Below are positions 46,791 through 62,640 of a stretch of 64,000 bases of DNA, piece after piece (within the stretch, counting starts at the first letter, position 1; every line of letters begins with the position of its first letter). The stretch lies in the NCBI GenBank assembly GCA_009617715.1, contig VTFK01000152.1, positions 2,480,001 through 2,544,000 of the forward strand, written 5' to 3'. This stretch comes from Plectrocnemia conspersa (taxonomy: Eukaryota; Arthropoda; Insecta; Trichoptera; Polycentropodidae). A program made the translations under genes and the position numbers. Under the pieces are notes generated by a model that saw only the letters and a list, made by a program, of their open reading frames with translations, made no database searches and was not told where the DNA came from.

Positions 46791-49137
46791 GGTCTCGAGA
46801 GGGTCGTTCACGAAAATTAGCGAGATACGCGAGCTTTCCCTAGAGTGATTGATTTTCCGGAATAACAATTTTAGTGTATTTTCGGAATAAGTCTTAAAGC
46901 TTTTTTTTATATTTATATAAATTGGATTAGAAATTATTAATCGCTCATTTATAATAGAAATACGATCGCTGATCGTATTTCTCGCCTGAATAATTAGCAG
47001 GTGTCTTTAATAAGGGTTAAAGGAAAACCCCGAATGAGTATGAACAAGCGAACTGTGAACGGTACACCGCCACCTGAACAGCGTTTACCTTTCTGTAAAC
47101 CTCATTTAACTTTACATGAACTACCCGCACCCCATGAGTCGGTTGGTACCTATCGACTTTTCGGCAGTAAATGTGTTTGCTGTTTCTATGTTTTGCGATT
47201 ATTTCGCTCCTATGCCTTGGGTGTTCAAAACAAAAACGGATAATACATACATATGTGTTTGAACACATGACAAGATTGCGAACTTCTGGCTTGAATTAGT
47301 TCATTCTAAATGAGCATTTCCTATGAAACCCATCTAATAAATTTGATTATGTTCAGTGAATGTTATTGTAATTTACCACTGATACCATTGGGGATTCTTA
47401 ATTAATCTATACATTTTCTAACGAGTAATGAATTAGTATTCTATATATATTACAATACTTGTATATTTTATATGGATTCAAATTTTACTGTTCTTTCTCA
47501 ACTAACAATTGCTGTAGCCTTTGTGCTTCGTCGCTTTTGAAACGAATCACTTTACCCAACTCCCTCTTCTTGCACCGTATACTTTTTCAACTCGACCTTC
47601 AGCAATTTATCTCTCATATATTTTAAACCCATTTTTCACTCGCTTCACCGATTTATTTTTTCTCCTCTTTACAAGAGAGCGGAGACGATTTTTCACCGAG
47701 CCATTAATTGACACTCGCAAAAGGGAACATTTGGCCGAGAGCTTTTATAAAGCGCAAAACAACGCTGCGCCAGGATAATGAGCTAGCCTGAGCTAGACAC
47801 TGCCGCTCCTCTATTTTTGCACAATCTTAAAGCGAGCGTTAAAATCTCATTATGCCATAGCAGTAGGGCTTCGTTCTCTAAAGCACGTACACGTACACGT
47901 AGACGCGCGAGTGTGTGTTTACGTGTCGGCAGATACTCCCGCGGGAGAGAGGCGAAAAACATATTTGGATTACGCAGAAATCGCAGTGGCTCGTATACGT
48001 AGTATGTACGTGAAATATATATGTGTGCGTTTCTCCGAAAAGATTTCACGGAAGAGAGCGTGGGCCGAATCGGCTGTAATTCTCGCGGTATAACCAACCT
48101 GTCGAAATTGGCATGTCTTCGGAGAAATCAGTTCCCGGATCGCCCAACAGTTCCATTAACTATTTTTATATATAGGTATACATATATGCAGTGTTGATCC
48201 TGAAGTAATGATCAGTGATATTCTGCGAGAATAATATCATGAACATTGAAAATTAAGGGCACATTTTCATGAGAAAATAGTATAGCACTATGTTCATCAT
48301 ATTTCTCCAATTGCCCTTAAGATTTGAAGAGAACTTCGGTCATATATAATATACAGATTGATATTATCTCTACTACTGTACACTCTGCCTATTACAATGA
48401 ATTTTTAATAAATATTATTAGCTTTTTAAGTATAGTTAGATAATTATGTTTCAAGATATTTTGGATAGTTGAAGCTTTATAAAGTGCTTGCGATTACAAT
48501 AATGTGAAATAATTTGATTTGAAAGTTAATTAACCCGATAATTCAGAACCAGCATAATAACAAACTGCCTGGTTCTGACAAAGACTGGATATGCTCTAAT
48601 ACAGCCGTACTAAGACGCTTAGGAATTTATATTCTTCAGCGAGGAACAGTAACGAACATTATTTAGATCAGCCAAAATCTCACTATTAAATTTACTAAGA
48701 CGTTCCAAAGAAAAATCAGAATCACATCGATCGTCCGATCTGGTCGAGTTAAAGCAGTCAACTAAATTCAAGAATTCAACCCAACATTCGATACGACTTG
48801 AAGGCAACGTTATGTTAATATATTAATTTTTGAAGTAAATTTTATAACTTTTGTGATTTAAAAATATTTTCATTATAAAATATTTAGGTTAAAATATAAT
48901 TAACTATATAATTTAAAGGTCTAACATATATATGATTTAAATCGAAATCAGTATATTTGGCGACTTGAAACAACCCTTGTTTTTTTGTTAAAGTAAGGTC
49001 TGATAAAACCGGTAATGAATTTTGGTTTGTTACTATTGTTTGTTATTATTTTTAGGAGTGTAGCAAACTAATTTTGAAGCAACGATTATGAGTTGTTTTG
49101 ACAATCTAAATATTTGTATTTGAACAGAAAATAACAA
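46791..49137. other. Intron with a long GC-richer island at 46980-48150
   Basis: The longest island in the window, with several overlapping open frames on both strands (for example 47001-47243 and 48097-47783) and none with a recognisable domain. 48715-48800 is a copy of the dispersed family of 44160-45530. Confidence 0.35.
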
Positions 49138-49139
49138 TA

Positions 49140-50151
49140 CAGGTGGCCCTCGACTTTCGAACGTTCGACTTTCGCACAATTCGCTATTTCGCACATTTAA
49201 TTTTTTTTTAATTTAATTTTTTTTAAAAAACGTTCTGATAGCGGTGAATCTTTTGCTTCAATCGGACGTTTGTATGATACAAACAGGTCTACGATTGTTC
49301 AATTTTGCAAAATAAAAATATAATTAAAGAATACGTTCAAAATTGTGGAAAATAAAGTTATATTTCCACAATCTTTAATGATATGTATCCAAAAAAACAC
49401 AGCAAAAAAAAAACATGGATGAAATGGAAAATCTTTGTCATCGTAGATCGATGACCAACATCAAAAAAAGATGTCCCTCTGAGTATTTCAATTATTCAAG
49501 CAAAAGCTCTTAGTTTGCAGAGAGATTGGAAGGATAGATTAAAAAAAATATTTTAACACGGTTTTTCAAGCAAGTAACGGTTGGTTTTATAATTTTAAAA
49601 TGAAGTATTATTTTCATAATACTAAATTTACTGGAGAATCGGCTGATGCGGATAAAGATGCTGCAAAAGAATTTATTTCCTAATTATCCAAAATTATTGA
49701 AGATGTAGAATATTTCTCTAGCCAAACATTTAATGTAGATGAGACAGGTTTATTTTGGAAAACTCTTTAACAATGAAAAATATGAATGAAGCCTTCACGC
49801 ACCTTGACAAATTTTTAAATATTATGGAAGATTGTGATCCCAATGGAGAACGCATATCTCAAGTGCGTGGGGCGATCAATAAAAACATAGCATGTTATAA
49901 AATACTATATGAAGAAAAGAAAAAGAATAGTGGAAAACAGTTAACTCTTGATAACTTTTCAAAGGAAACACCCGCAAACTCCACTTAAACATGTCTCTTA
50001 GACGCCTCTTAAACATCTTATATTTACTTGATAAATAAATATTTTAAAATACACACAATTTCAATTTTTTTTACTTCCCTCGACTTTCGTACATTCAACA
50101 TTCGCACACATTTTTAGCAACCAATTATGTGCGAAATTCGAGGGCCGCCTG
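49140..50151 (+). mobile_element. Internally deleted Tigger-type element (1012 bp)
   Basis: The left end CAGGTGGCCCTCGACTTTCG and the inverted right end CAGGCGGCCCTCGAATTTCG are flanked by TA (49138-49139 and 50152-50153). A further CCCTCGACTTTCG block lies subterminally at 50077. About half the transposase gene is missing, so the element could only have moved with help from a full-length relative. Confidence 0.9.
49385..49988 (+). pseudogene. Tigger transposase remnant lacking the catalytic core
   Basis: Positions about 49571-49680 encode NGWFYNFKMKYYFHNTKFTG, the end of the CENP-B-type DNA-binding domain, followed by a stop at 49681-49683. The frame resumes and reaches FNVDETGLFWK, which holds the first catalytic Asp (around 49739). 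It then breaks near 49762. The next frame (49755-49988) is the family's C-terminal tail: NEAFTHLDKFLNIMEDCDPN and RGAINKNIACYKILYEEKKK. The second and third catalytic Asp are absent, so an internal deletion joined the two parts. Family membership rests on the order of these motifs and the TIR/TA structure. Confidence 0.85.
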
Positions 50152-50153
50152 TA

Positions 50154-53100
50154 TGTATTTCAAAACATAATTTACTAGTTCCGTAAAAGTTGCAATTAGT
50201 TTTTACATGAACTGTCATTTTTTATATAAGCTGTAACTAACCCATTGTATATTTAGTTTAAGTAAGAGAAAATATTAAATAAAATTTAGAGTTGTGAATT
50301 TGTAATAAATCAGAAAATATATAAAATAAAATATATAATATATAATACATATTTAAGTAATAAATTTGAGAAACGATATCTAAAAAAACTACTCATACAT
50401 GAATTTTATTGTTGTGGAAATAAAATTGAATAGGTCAAAAATGTTTTAAAAAAAAACGGTAGTTTTAATACACGTTTGTGAGATAAAAGCTTCTATTTTA
50501 GGTGACAAGGGTTTGTGCTTTTTTGGCCAAGGGCACAGTATATCAAAAGATTTATAACTACCATATATTGCTTTGATTATATGTAATATCCGACTATTTT
50601 CTTTGAAATATGTGACATAAAAATGAACAGATATTATACTGGATGTAGAGAAACAGTGGAAATGTTTGTAGAACAAATGGAAAATATAGAAAAGTGCGAT
50701 ATTATTAGTATTATTATTAAATTAGAACGATCGCGTTTGTATTCACCGCTGACGACTCTTGTGAACTTTTTTCTTCGGTTGCAAAGATCAAAAGTGAAGT
50801 TTTTCCAATCAAATCAAAGTTGAATATGTAGGGAACTTTTCCTGGAGGCAAAGTCGAACTTTTATTTTTTCCCTTCCATATTTGAATGCAAATCAAGGTG
50901 CTTTTTTGAATGCCAAAACGTCGAATTCGGGACGATTTCGGAAATCAGGTGCATATTCCGATTATATGCCGCGGGGGCAATTTTCCGATGGTTAATTTAA
51001 ATTTTTATGAACGAATTATCGTACACGTGGAATAAATTTAATATAATTTGCTTGATTAAATAATGATAGTTAATTATTTATAGCAATTATGTGCATATGT
51101 ATCGATAGGTTGCTACAAACAAATAATAATTAAGATTAAAAATTAATAGTTAAATAGTAGAAATTGCTCATGTATTACACATTTATTTTACCGGGTTCAC
51201 TGCCAAAAAAAAACTAAAAAAGTTGATAATAAATAACCAAATAAAGTCGTTAGCTAAATTAAAACTAGAATCAAAAATCAGATAAGGCCTTACTAATTTA
51301 TCAAAACAACATCTAATATAATACAAAAAATACAAATAGGTACCGCATGAAATTAATTAAAATAAAAAAATCATCGTTGCGAAGTGTCTGCGCTATTTCT
51401 AGGCAGCAAAAACAATCCATTTATGACATTAGATCCAACAAATTTAGAACTCAGAACCAACAAATTAAACGTCAAAAATATGTCAATTCTAATTATGAAT
51501 ATCTAAATAACTAATTCTAGAATATATAAACGATTTTTTAAGTCAAGTCAAGTAATTGTTTAATAATCACATTTTAAATTATATTAAAAGTGAGTTGAGG
51601 GGGCTATAATTTTTTTATGGATAGAAGAAGGTAAGTGGTAAAGTTACGCTACTGAATTGATCGCGGTCCTCAAAAGTTTTGCGATAACTGCCAATTGTTT
51701 AGGTTGATGTGAAAGTAAGTTTCGTTTTTATGGTACTTTATTGCAAGTGGCTTGAATGATTGCCTTTCGCTTTAAAAATTTTTTTTTAAAGTTTTTTATC
51801 GTATACCAGCCCTAAACACAACATTATCAATAGCATGTTATACGAATATAATAAAGGAAGTAATACAACTACCGGTCTAATATTTATGTAAATTCTATGA
51901 TAATGATTAGGCAAAGAAGCGTGTCGCTTTGTTTTTGGGAATTCATCATCAATAAAAATGATTTTAGTGATAAATTTTCGATTGAGGTATAGATGCAGAC
52001 TCTCGATTGACGTCAATGATCAGAAGAGGATCGTGTATTATGCACATATAATAGTGAAGAAGAATTGCACCGCAAAAATATTAGATCATTAGTTTAAAAA
52101 CTATAAAAATAAAAGGCACAGCTTTTCACCACGATAATGTCATTCCATATAATTTTTCAAGAGATTTTATATGATAGCATCTCTGAAGAATAAGAAAGCG
52201 AAATTACTTAATATTGAATATGGTATGTAGCAACAACGACACAGGTGCTAACGCACATGATTAAATATTAAATAATGGCCGTCGATTAGGTTAGGTTTTG
52301 TAGTGCGCCGGGGAGTTGTTGGCAAATTGTCGGCTGGAGTCTCGTGGGAAAGCGTCGTGCATTTGATTCCCGAACTAGTTCCGTCAGGCGAGCAATATTC
52401 AAATAGATAACTGCGCAGATGATGAATTATTCATTACGGTAACAAGACAAATCCTCGAAGATCCGTCTCTAGAAGACGTCCAATTACGGGGACGTTTCCA
52501 CACTAGGGCCCTAATCACTGTCACGACCCGCCGTTGTTTTAGAGACCTTTTGGAAAACTATACAAACACACTTATTCATGCGTTAGTTTTGGAATGCAAT
52601 ATGTTTTGAAAATATTTAAAAAAAAATACAATAAAAATAATTTAATAAATAATAATATTTTATCTGCGAATTGTGTTTCGATAAATACTTCTTATAGACT
52701 TTTTTTTATAATCTCTTTGTTGCATCTCCTATCTGTTTTCTAATTTGGGTTAGGGTGTGCAGAAAAAAGTAGAAATTATAGAGATTTACTAAGTAAGATG
52801 TAATATACGCGCTTAAATAATCGCGCGTTGCACTTTTAATACATTTTTTAAGCCCCAAACGATAATTTCACCAGAAAAATGAAAATTATGTGTATGGTAT
52901 AATATTACAAATATATTGTACTATGAACTTTAAGTATGGAACGACCTTTAGAATACCGAGAAAAGCACCTTAAAGACCAAGAGTTCTAACGGATCTACGA
53001 TACGACTAAAAGACTACTACAAACTGATTTAAAAAATATGCATATAAAAAAGTTACGCACATTCGTTGTAATATTTTTTATATTAACCAGAATCTGTTAA

Positions 53101-53560
53101 GCCAAATTTTATAATTATATTGACAGGTAATTAAAAATACAGAACAATATGAAAATAATAATGGAAAATATATCTTGGGTTAAACTTAAGAATATATTTT
53201 ATATGTTCTTAAATACATGAACTTAAAGTACTTTAATACCGCATTATTTATTTACAAATAAGTTTATATTTTATTACGCTTGATCGTGTTCTAAGACAAA
53301 AAACTTTATAAACTAGGTACTGAAAAATAACGCGTGAATTCCCTTAATAAATTATATTTATAAATGTTGTATCTTTTATACGTATTTTATATTTTTGGTC
53401 CTTAAAAATAGCAATATCGTAATTTATTGAAATTAATAAGTAATATTTATTTGCCATGTATAAATATGTAAATTAAAAATTAAGAAATTTTGTTCTATAT
53501 ATTAAATAATTTGATTAATTTTGAGAGCTTTAAGCTCTCTTAAGAGTAAATTGCACCTTT
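50154..53560. other. Intron with islands at 50820-51010 and 52270-52560
   Basis: AT-rich except for the two islands, which have no open frame or repeat. A dispersed-repeat fragment lies near 52930-53040. No gene recognised. Confidence 0.35.
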
Positions 53561-54720
53561 GACATTATTCATTTAAAAATTCCCCATTGAAATCGCCCTC
53601 TTTTCTTTATTGCATTTATGACCCTGTTTTATCAGATATTGATTCCCCCCATCCCCACTTTATCTCCCGATGTGATTTTTCTCTTGAGAATTTTCCGAGC
53701 AATAATTGTCATTGATATTCGAGAAATTCACTCACGGCGCCTTAGGTGTTTTGAGTCCTCCTTTTCAATATCCAACCGCTATTTTCCTCCACAGTCACGA
53801 TCCTCGGGGGTCTCCTTGCATCCCTCACCTCGCCGTCTAAACCCACCCTTAATTGATCCGGCATTAATTAAATTTACGCGAAACGTCATCCTTTTGCCGG
53901 GAGACGCATGGGTTTCAATGTTCGTGCCCTATAAACCATGCAAATTTACTCACACATTCAAAACGTACCACATCTGTAAGTGTAAATGTATTGTGTATTT
54001 GCACGGCGTCGTTCTTCGCAAATTAATCGTGTCTTGTATTAATTCCGTTATTTAATAAGCTTAAATTATTTGCGTATATATTATGTAGTATAATGCGTAC
54101 TCGAATTAATCATCTTACGAGTATACGTTATAAGAGCGTGCAAGCTCCTTAATTAATTAGGATGAAATTTAATAATCGCTAATGCGGATATGATTAAACT
54201 TAAATTTGGATTATTGACGTATAGTATAATATCCAATTGATTAAATTAAAAATATACAGTACTAATAAAAATTATTCAGAAACATTGCAGAGACTCTTTA
54301 ATTTGGGCACATCCTTTCAAACAGTTATTTCAGTACCAATTTGAATTTATAGAAAATTGTTCGAAAGCTAAAATATTTATTATATACAATAGGTATTTGT
54401 TTATCGTGGCAATAAACCAGAATCCTAGATCGTTATCTTAGAACGCAGTTTTATAGCGTTTTTCTCACACAATACCCACGTACTGGGCGCGCGGTGGAAG
54501 TTAGATTTTATGAAACACTCATAAAGTTCGGTACGCAATACGGATAAATATAAAACGAGGCATTGAGAGGATACGACACAGTGTGGCCCATCTATGCGCC
54601 AATCTATACCGGTCTGAGAATGCGTTATATATCCAGAAATTCTCAGACGAGCGAATACGTTCGAGGGCACAACGAGTTATTTAAGACGCTGTGCATAATG
54701 AATATTAATATTTAATCGGC
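53561..54720. other. Intron with a GC-richer island at 53561-54050
   Basis: Rich in pyrimidine blocks and homeodomain-like words such as ATTTATGACC. The 145-codon frame at 53618-54055 is the longest unexplained one in the window, but it shows no domain, no splice-site support and simple C/T-rich composition, so it is not called. 54420-54670 is a second patch. Confidence 0.35.
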
Positions 54721-56383
54721 AGTAGACTGCTTCCTATATTGAATATACGGAAATATTATAGCCTATAAGCATATACTCGAAGAAGGGATGGTATTCAATA
54801 ATTGAAAATCAAAAGGTATTATTTAATAATTCAACAATGTGAAATTCGAGCATTTTCAACAAAAATAATACTTCCGGAGAGTTTTAAAGCAGCTTAACTC
54901 ATTCGATTCAAACCGCATGGAATATAATATCCTTGAACACTTTACAAAGTACTTTAACTTTTAACATTTCGCAGGATATGTGTTATCCAGCGCTTTGGTA
55001 AAGACCAACATTGTGCTCAAACTATCGTGACTTTTTAATGTAATTTTTATTTATGATCCTTTCACTTGTAATGTGTTAGACCGTTTTAAATATATATTTA
55101 TATATTTAAAACGGTTAAAGTAAAGGTAAAAGTTCCGGTTTCAAATTGAAAAAATCTGTAACATATTAAATGCATTAAAATAAAAAATCAAATATAAAAA
55201 AAAAAATTTGATATATATCCTATTTAATATTAAAACGAATTTAACTCTGATTATAAATACATTTTAATGACATTTGATTATAAATATATTTTAATGTACT
55301 TTTTCAATTTTTTAAAATAATTTATGACGTCATAATAGTGCAAGATCAATTATTAATCTAATATTCTTATTATAACTGAATGTCCATCTGATTTTTTTAA
55401 ACGCTTAAAGTCAACTAATGAGTTGTGAGCTAGGATTAGGAGCGTGAGATTAACCCTAAGGGGTGTGACTTTGTAGCTAGTATGTGGAAACTAGTGAGAA
55501 TATTATTACAATATATCAAATATTACGACAAACTATGATATGCGAGATCGTTGTTCTCTGAGCGGTGGTGAAGAAGCTGGCGGAGGGATGATGTCGGTAG
55601 AAAATCCACAGTGTAGCAGCAACAGTATAGCGGAGGTTCATCCCTCTCTACTTCGGTGCTCGTATAGTAGAGTCATTTTTAAGATGTGAGCGGGCGTTCG
55701 AGTGTCTGCCGGTGTCTTCGTTAAAGACCAGGCTTATGTATTCAGGGCTGTAAAGATTGCTGATCAATCGCAATCATGCACCGATCATCCAGGCAATCGT
55801 TGAACTCGCTTCTTAGAACAAGAAAATATGTATACGTTTGCTCGATGGACATATCCGAGGTCGAATTGTGCAACGTGAATGTTGTAACCTTACGGTATTT
55901 TTTGTCTTCCGGTGACTGTTTCGTAATAAAGAAACATTCATTTAATGCACTTGAGAATCTTTGCGTGTTATTTATGGAAACACAATTTTTCTAGTCGTAA
56001 CGAGAGCCTTTGTATGATCCCAATATTGTACAGTTGTTCCTTATTAATGAATGATTATTTAACACGAGTTCCAATAATACAATCCCTGATACGCTTAAGA
56101 TTTTATTATGTATTTATAGATTATTTATATATTATTGTAACGGCCAAATTAAATCGTATTATATATAAACCATAATAAAACTAAATGCTTTAGCAATTTT
56201 TGAGTTGAATAATTATTTGTTATATCAGTATTAAACAAGCACACGTGACGATTCAATATTTTGGCAGATTTTGGACAACTTATATATGCACTTTTACAAT
56301 AAAAAATGATGAGTAAGCACATGCTATTATTGACAAAAACATCTGTTTCTAAGAAAATGCCATTCAATTAATGAGACTAAGAA
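54721..56383. other. AT-rich intron with an island at 55540-55900
   Basis: The island contains GGTGGTGAAGAAGCTGGCGG, which looks codon-like, but flanking splice signals were not found. No gene called. Confidence 0.35.
55080..55115. repeat. Perfect 17-bp hairpin with 2-nt centre
   Basis: ACCGTTTTAAATATATA, TT, exact reverse complement. Confidence 0.9.
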
Positions 56384-59627
<3,244 letters not shown>

Positions 59628-59715
59628 CACGCCAAAAATATTCATATGCACATAATGGTATTAAATTTTGATATCCTTACCTGAAACAAGAAAAAACAAA
59701 AATGTTAATATTAAA
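59628..59715 (-). promoter_or_regulatory. Candidate recursive (ratchet) splice site 2 with RS exon
   Basis: Minus strand: branch-like TATTAAC, T-rich tract, TTTCTTGTTTCAG, then directly GTAAGGATA, with the junction between 59681 and 59680. Both the acceptor and the regenerated donor are close to consensus. A downstream donor GTGAGTAG starts at 59627, defining a 53-nt RS exon with an in-frame TGA in the frame that starts at the junction. Steps of about 32.5 kb to site 1 and 26.8 kb from there to the coding exon fit known ratchet spacing. Confidence 0.6.
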
Positions 59716-60905
59716 CACATATAGCATTAAAATTTGCACTACAAAAATAACTTATAGTCTATAAACAATTTGTTGATATCAAATTAACCAATTTTTATAC
59801 ATTTACATAAAAACACTCATCTCTTTATACTACGTATAAAGCATTTTTTTTATTATTTTATTTTATATTACGTATTACTTTGAGTGTCAGTCAACTTTTA
59901 TTTACGAGCCACAATCTTGATTGTTTTTTTTTTGTATATAGTAGGCAGGCAAAATTCGCTTGTCAGCGCCTAGTTTCGGTTATGACAGCGTAGCTCAGCA
60001 TCCGGATATCGATCCCGGTCTTCTCCCGCTTCGCAGGAGAGCGAACCGCGCTGGGGGCGGATTTTCCCGACTGTCAACACGGAACCGCATTTTCATTCGT
60101 CACACTGTTAAGTAGTTGCTTTGTACCCGCACGGCTTTTAAAACGTACGTGAAGGGGATGAATTATCCCACCGTGGATGGGGGTTGGCATTCGACGATGC
60201 CACTTTACCGAATCGCACTTGTGCGACAAAGCGATCCCTGTGCATTCGCGCGAATCCACCGAAAAGCTCGAACTTACAAATGTAGGTGCCAATCGATTAA
60301 AAGCCCTCGGTTTGTATGCTGTCGAAAATAATTGACATGTTGACGTCAATGTGTGTCAATCGGCGCACGAAGGCTGTCTCTACATAATCAATTATTTATT
60401 AAACGCTTCGTGCATCAAAGTTTAACGCTTGATTGGTAATGAAAACTTTAAATTATATCACAAACATCACGGGTTAAGCTTTTGATATAGATTTTACGAG
60501 GGGGGGGGGAAAGGGACAAATTCTCGAGGCCCGACTCTGGAAAAAAAATCACAGCAAGAATATTCGTATAAAAAAAGTAAAAACCGACCTCAAATAATGA
60601 ATCTGAACTAAGCTGTACTAATGTATTTCAGGTAAAAGTTCCTTCAGTCCTTTTTATAAATACAATAAATAAAGGAGTGGAACATTGCCTTCAAAAGCAC
60701 CCACATACTAAGTAGTACTTTCACAATAAACAATATTATTCAAAGGAACAGATTGTTTTGACGCGGCTCCATTTGTGTTACAAATTATTGTTGACTTTAT
60801 TGCTATTTGATTATATTGTTAAAATAGTCTCGAATATATTTTGTAAAATTCAGTAAAATTATATGGGAATACATAAAAAATATATAAAATGCCATTTTTT
60901 TAAGT
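59716..60905. other. Intron with a GC-rich island at 59940-60400
   Basis: The island lies just upstream of ratchet site 2 in minus-strand terms. Open frames 60074-60349 (minus) and 60116-60331 (plus) overlap and have no domain. A run of nine G lies near 60503. Confidence 0.35.
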
Positions 60906-60911
60906 GTCATT

Positions 60912-62640
60912 ATTATATATTTTATCTAATGAGGCGACGGTTTTTCAATCACTTTGCTATTCCAAGGTTGTAAGGATGTTTTTTGGAACAAATGTAAAGA
61001 TATAAATAGTGATAATACTTTTCTAAGAAATATAGAAAGCATTGCTTTATTAAATTTTCATTGCCCTTAGAAACCGACTTGGTAAATACTACATTTATAT
61101 TAAATATATATTATATAGGATTATTAAACTGTTGCAATATTATTAACGCTTTATATATATAACAATACAATTAAAATTTAATCAGTTTTAAATATTCATT
61201 AATTGAATGCTACAGCTATTTATATAAATAATATTTTGCTTCAGTTATTGTGGCTTGAAATTCGAGCGTATAAAATAATTTTATTCAATGAAGATTTATC
61301 GCGTTTATAAATATTTATATATACATATATACGATTCTTTTTTAATGAACTAAATTAAATATTTAAAATTTAGATTTTTCCTGTGAAATGTGATATTTGA
61401 GATATATACAGACAATATAAATACAAAGTATATTAAATATAAAACATGAGATTAAAAATAAGATACAATGGACTACATATATACATTTTTAAGCTTTGAA
61501 TTTATCATATATTATATCACATAAATTAGATTATTTTCATAATTTACCAGTGTCTTAGATGAAAAAGTAATTAAGTAAAAATTCCATATAATATAGTACA
61601 TATTTATCTATTTTGTAAATGTATTAATTAAAAGAATTATATTATATTAAATAATAATCAAAGCAATAACGTAAAACGAAATATTAATAAAAATGTGCAT
61701 AAAATAAACTAGAATCTAAATAAAATATAATTCATAGATATAATATAAATAAAATATATTTTTTAATGTAAAGCATTTCAAAAATATATGGCAAGTCCTA
61801 TTGTTCTATAATATATAATATTTGTCAATCTTTAGTATTGAGAAAAGTTCAAAAGAAAAACTTGAACTTTACTAACAGATTTTTTTGTATCGTTTTATTT
61901 TTTATTGTTGTATTATATATTTTATATGACGTGGCAACCGTTTGCCACCCCCTTTGTTATTTTAAGATTATATAGATATTTCTTAAAAACACTTAAGATA
62001 GAAATTGTAATAAAACTAATTTTGCAACTATTATATATTTTTGTTGTTGTTGTTAAATTTAATTTTTAATTATTTTATATTTTATCTAATGTGGCGACCT
62101 TTTGCAATCATTTTAATAGTTAAAAGTAATAACTATGTTTCTTAGAACCACTGCTAAAATATAAATCGTGATTAGACTTTTCTTTTATCGACATATTTTT
62201 TTATTTCGTTCCATTTTTAATTGTTGTAAATTTTATGTATGCTACGCATTTTGCTATTTAATGTGATACCGATGTTTCTTGGAACAACCGTAAAAATAGA
62301 AATCGCGATAAGACCGTTTTTAGAAACTTTAAACTGTAATTGATTTTAATTTTTTTTATTACGTTATATTTGATATTAATACTTTTTTTATCTAACGTGA
62401 GAACTACATACCACTACTTTTGATATTTAAAAAGATATAACAACGTATCTTGGAAACACTGTAAAGAACTATGCACTATTATAACTAAAATTTATTTTAA
62501 ATTGTGGCGAAGGTTTTCCAACCACTTTGCTATTCCAAAGTAATAAAAATATTTTTTAGAAATACTGTGAAGATAAAAATCTTGATAAGACCTTCTTAAA
62601 AAATATGGAAAGCATTGCCTTATTTAAAAAAAATATTTTT
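60912..62640. repeat. Diverged repeat array, units about 110-150 bp
   Basis: Blocks of the form TTTTATCTAAYGTGGCGAC, then TTTGCTATT, then TTTCTTGGAACACTGTAAA, then AAATCGTGATAAGAC recur at about 60920, 61920, 62080, 62240, 62385 and 62505. Units are strongly diverged and not all contiguous: 61060-61900 is AT-rich sequence without clear units. Confidence 0.6.

Noticed and set aside
53618..54055. 145-codon open frame in an island
   Set aside because: C/T-rich simple composition, no domain, wrong strand for the host gene and no splice support.
60620..60640. Plus-strand CAG-GTAAAA juxtaposition (ratchet-like)
   Set aside because: Weak pyrimidine tract (ATGTATTTCAG) and opposite strand to the inferred host gene.
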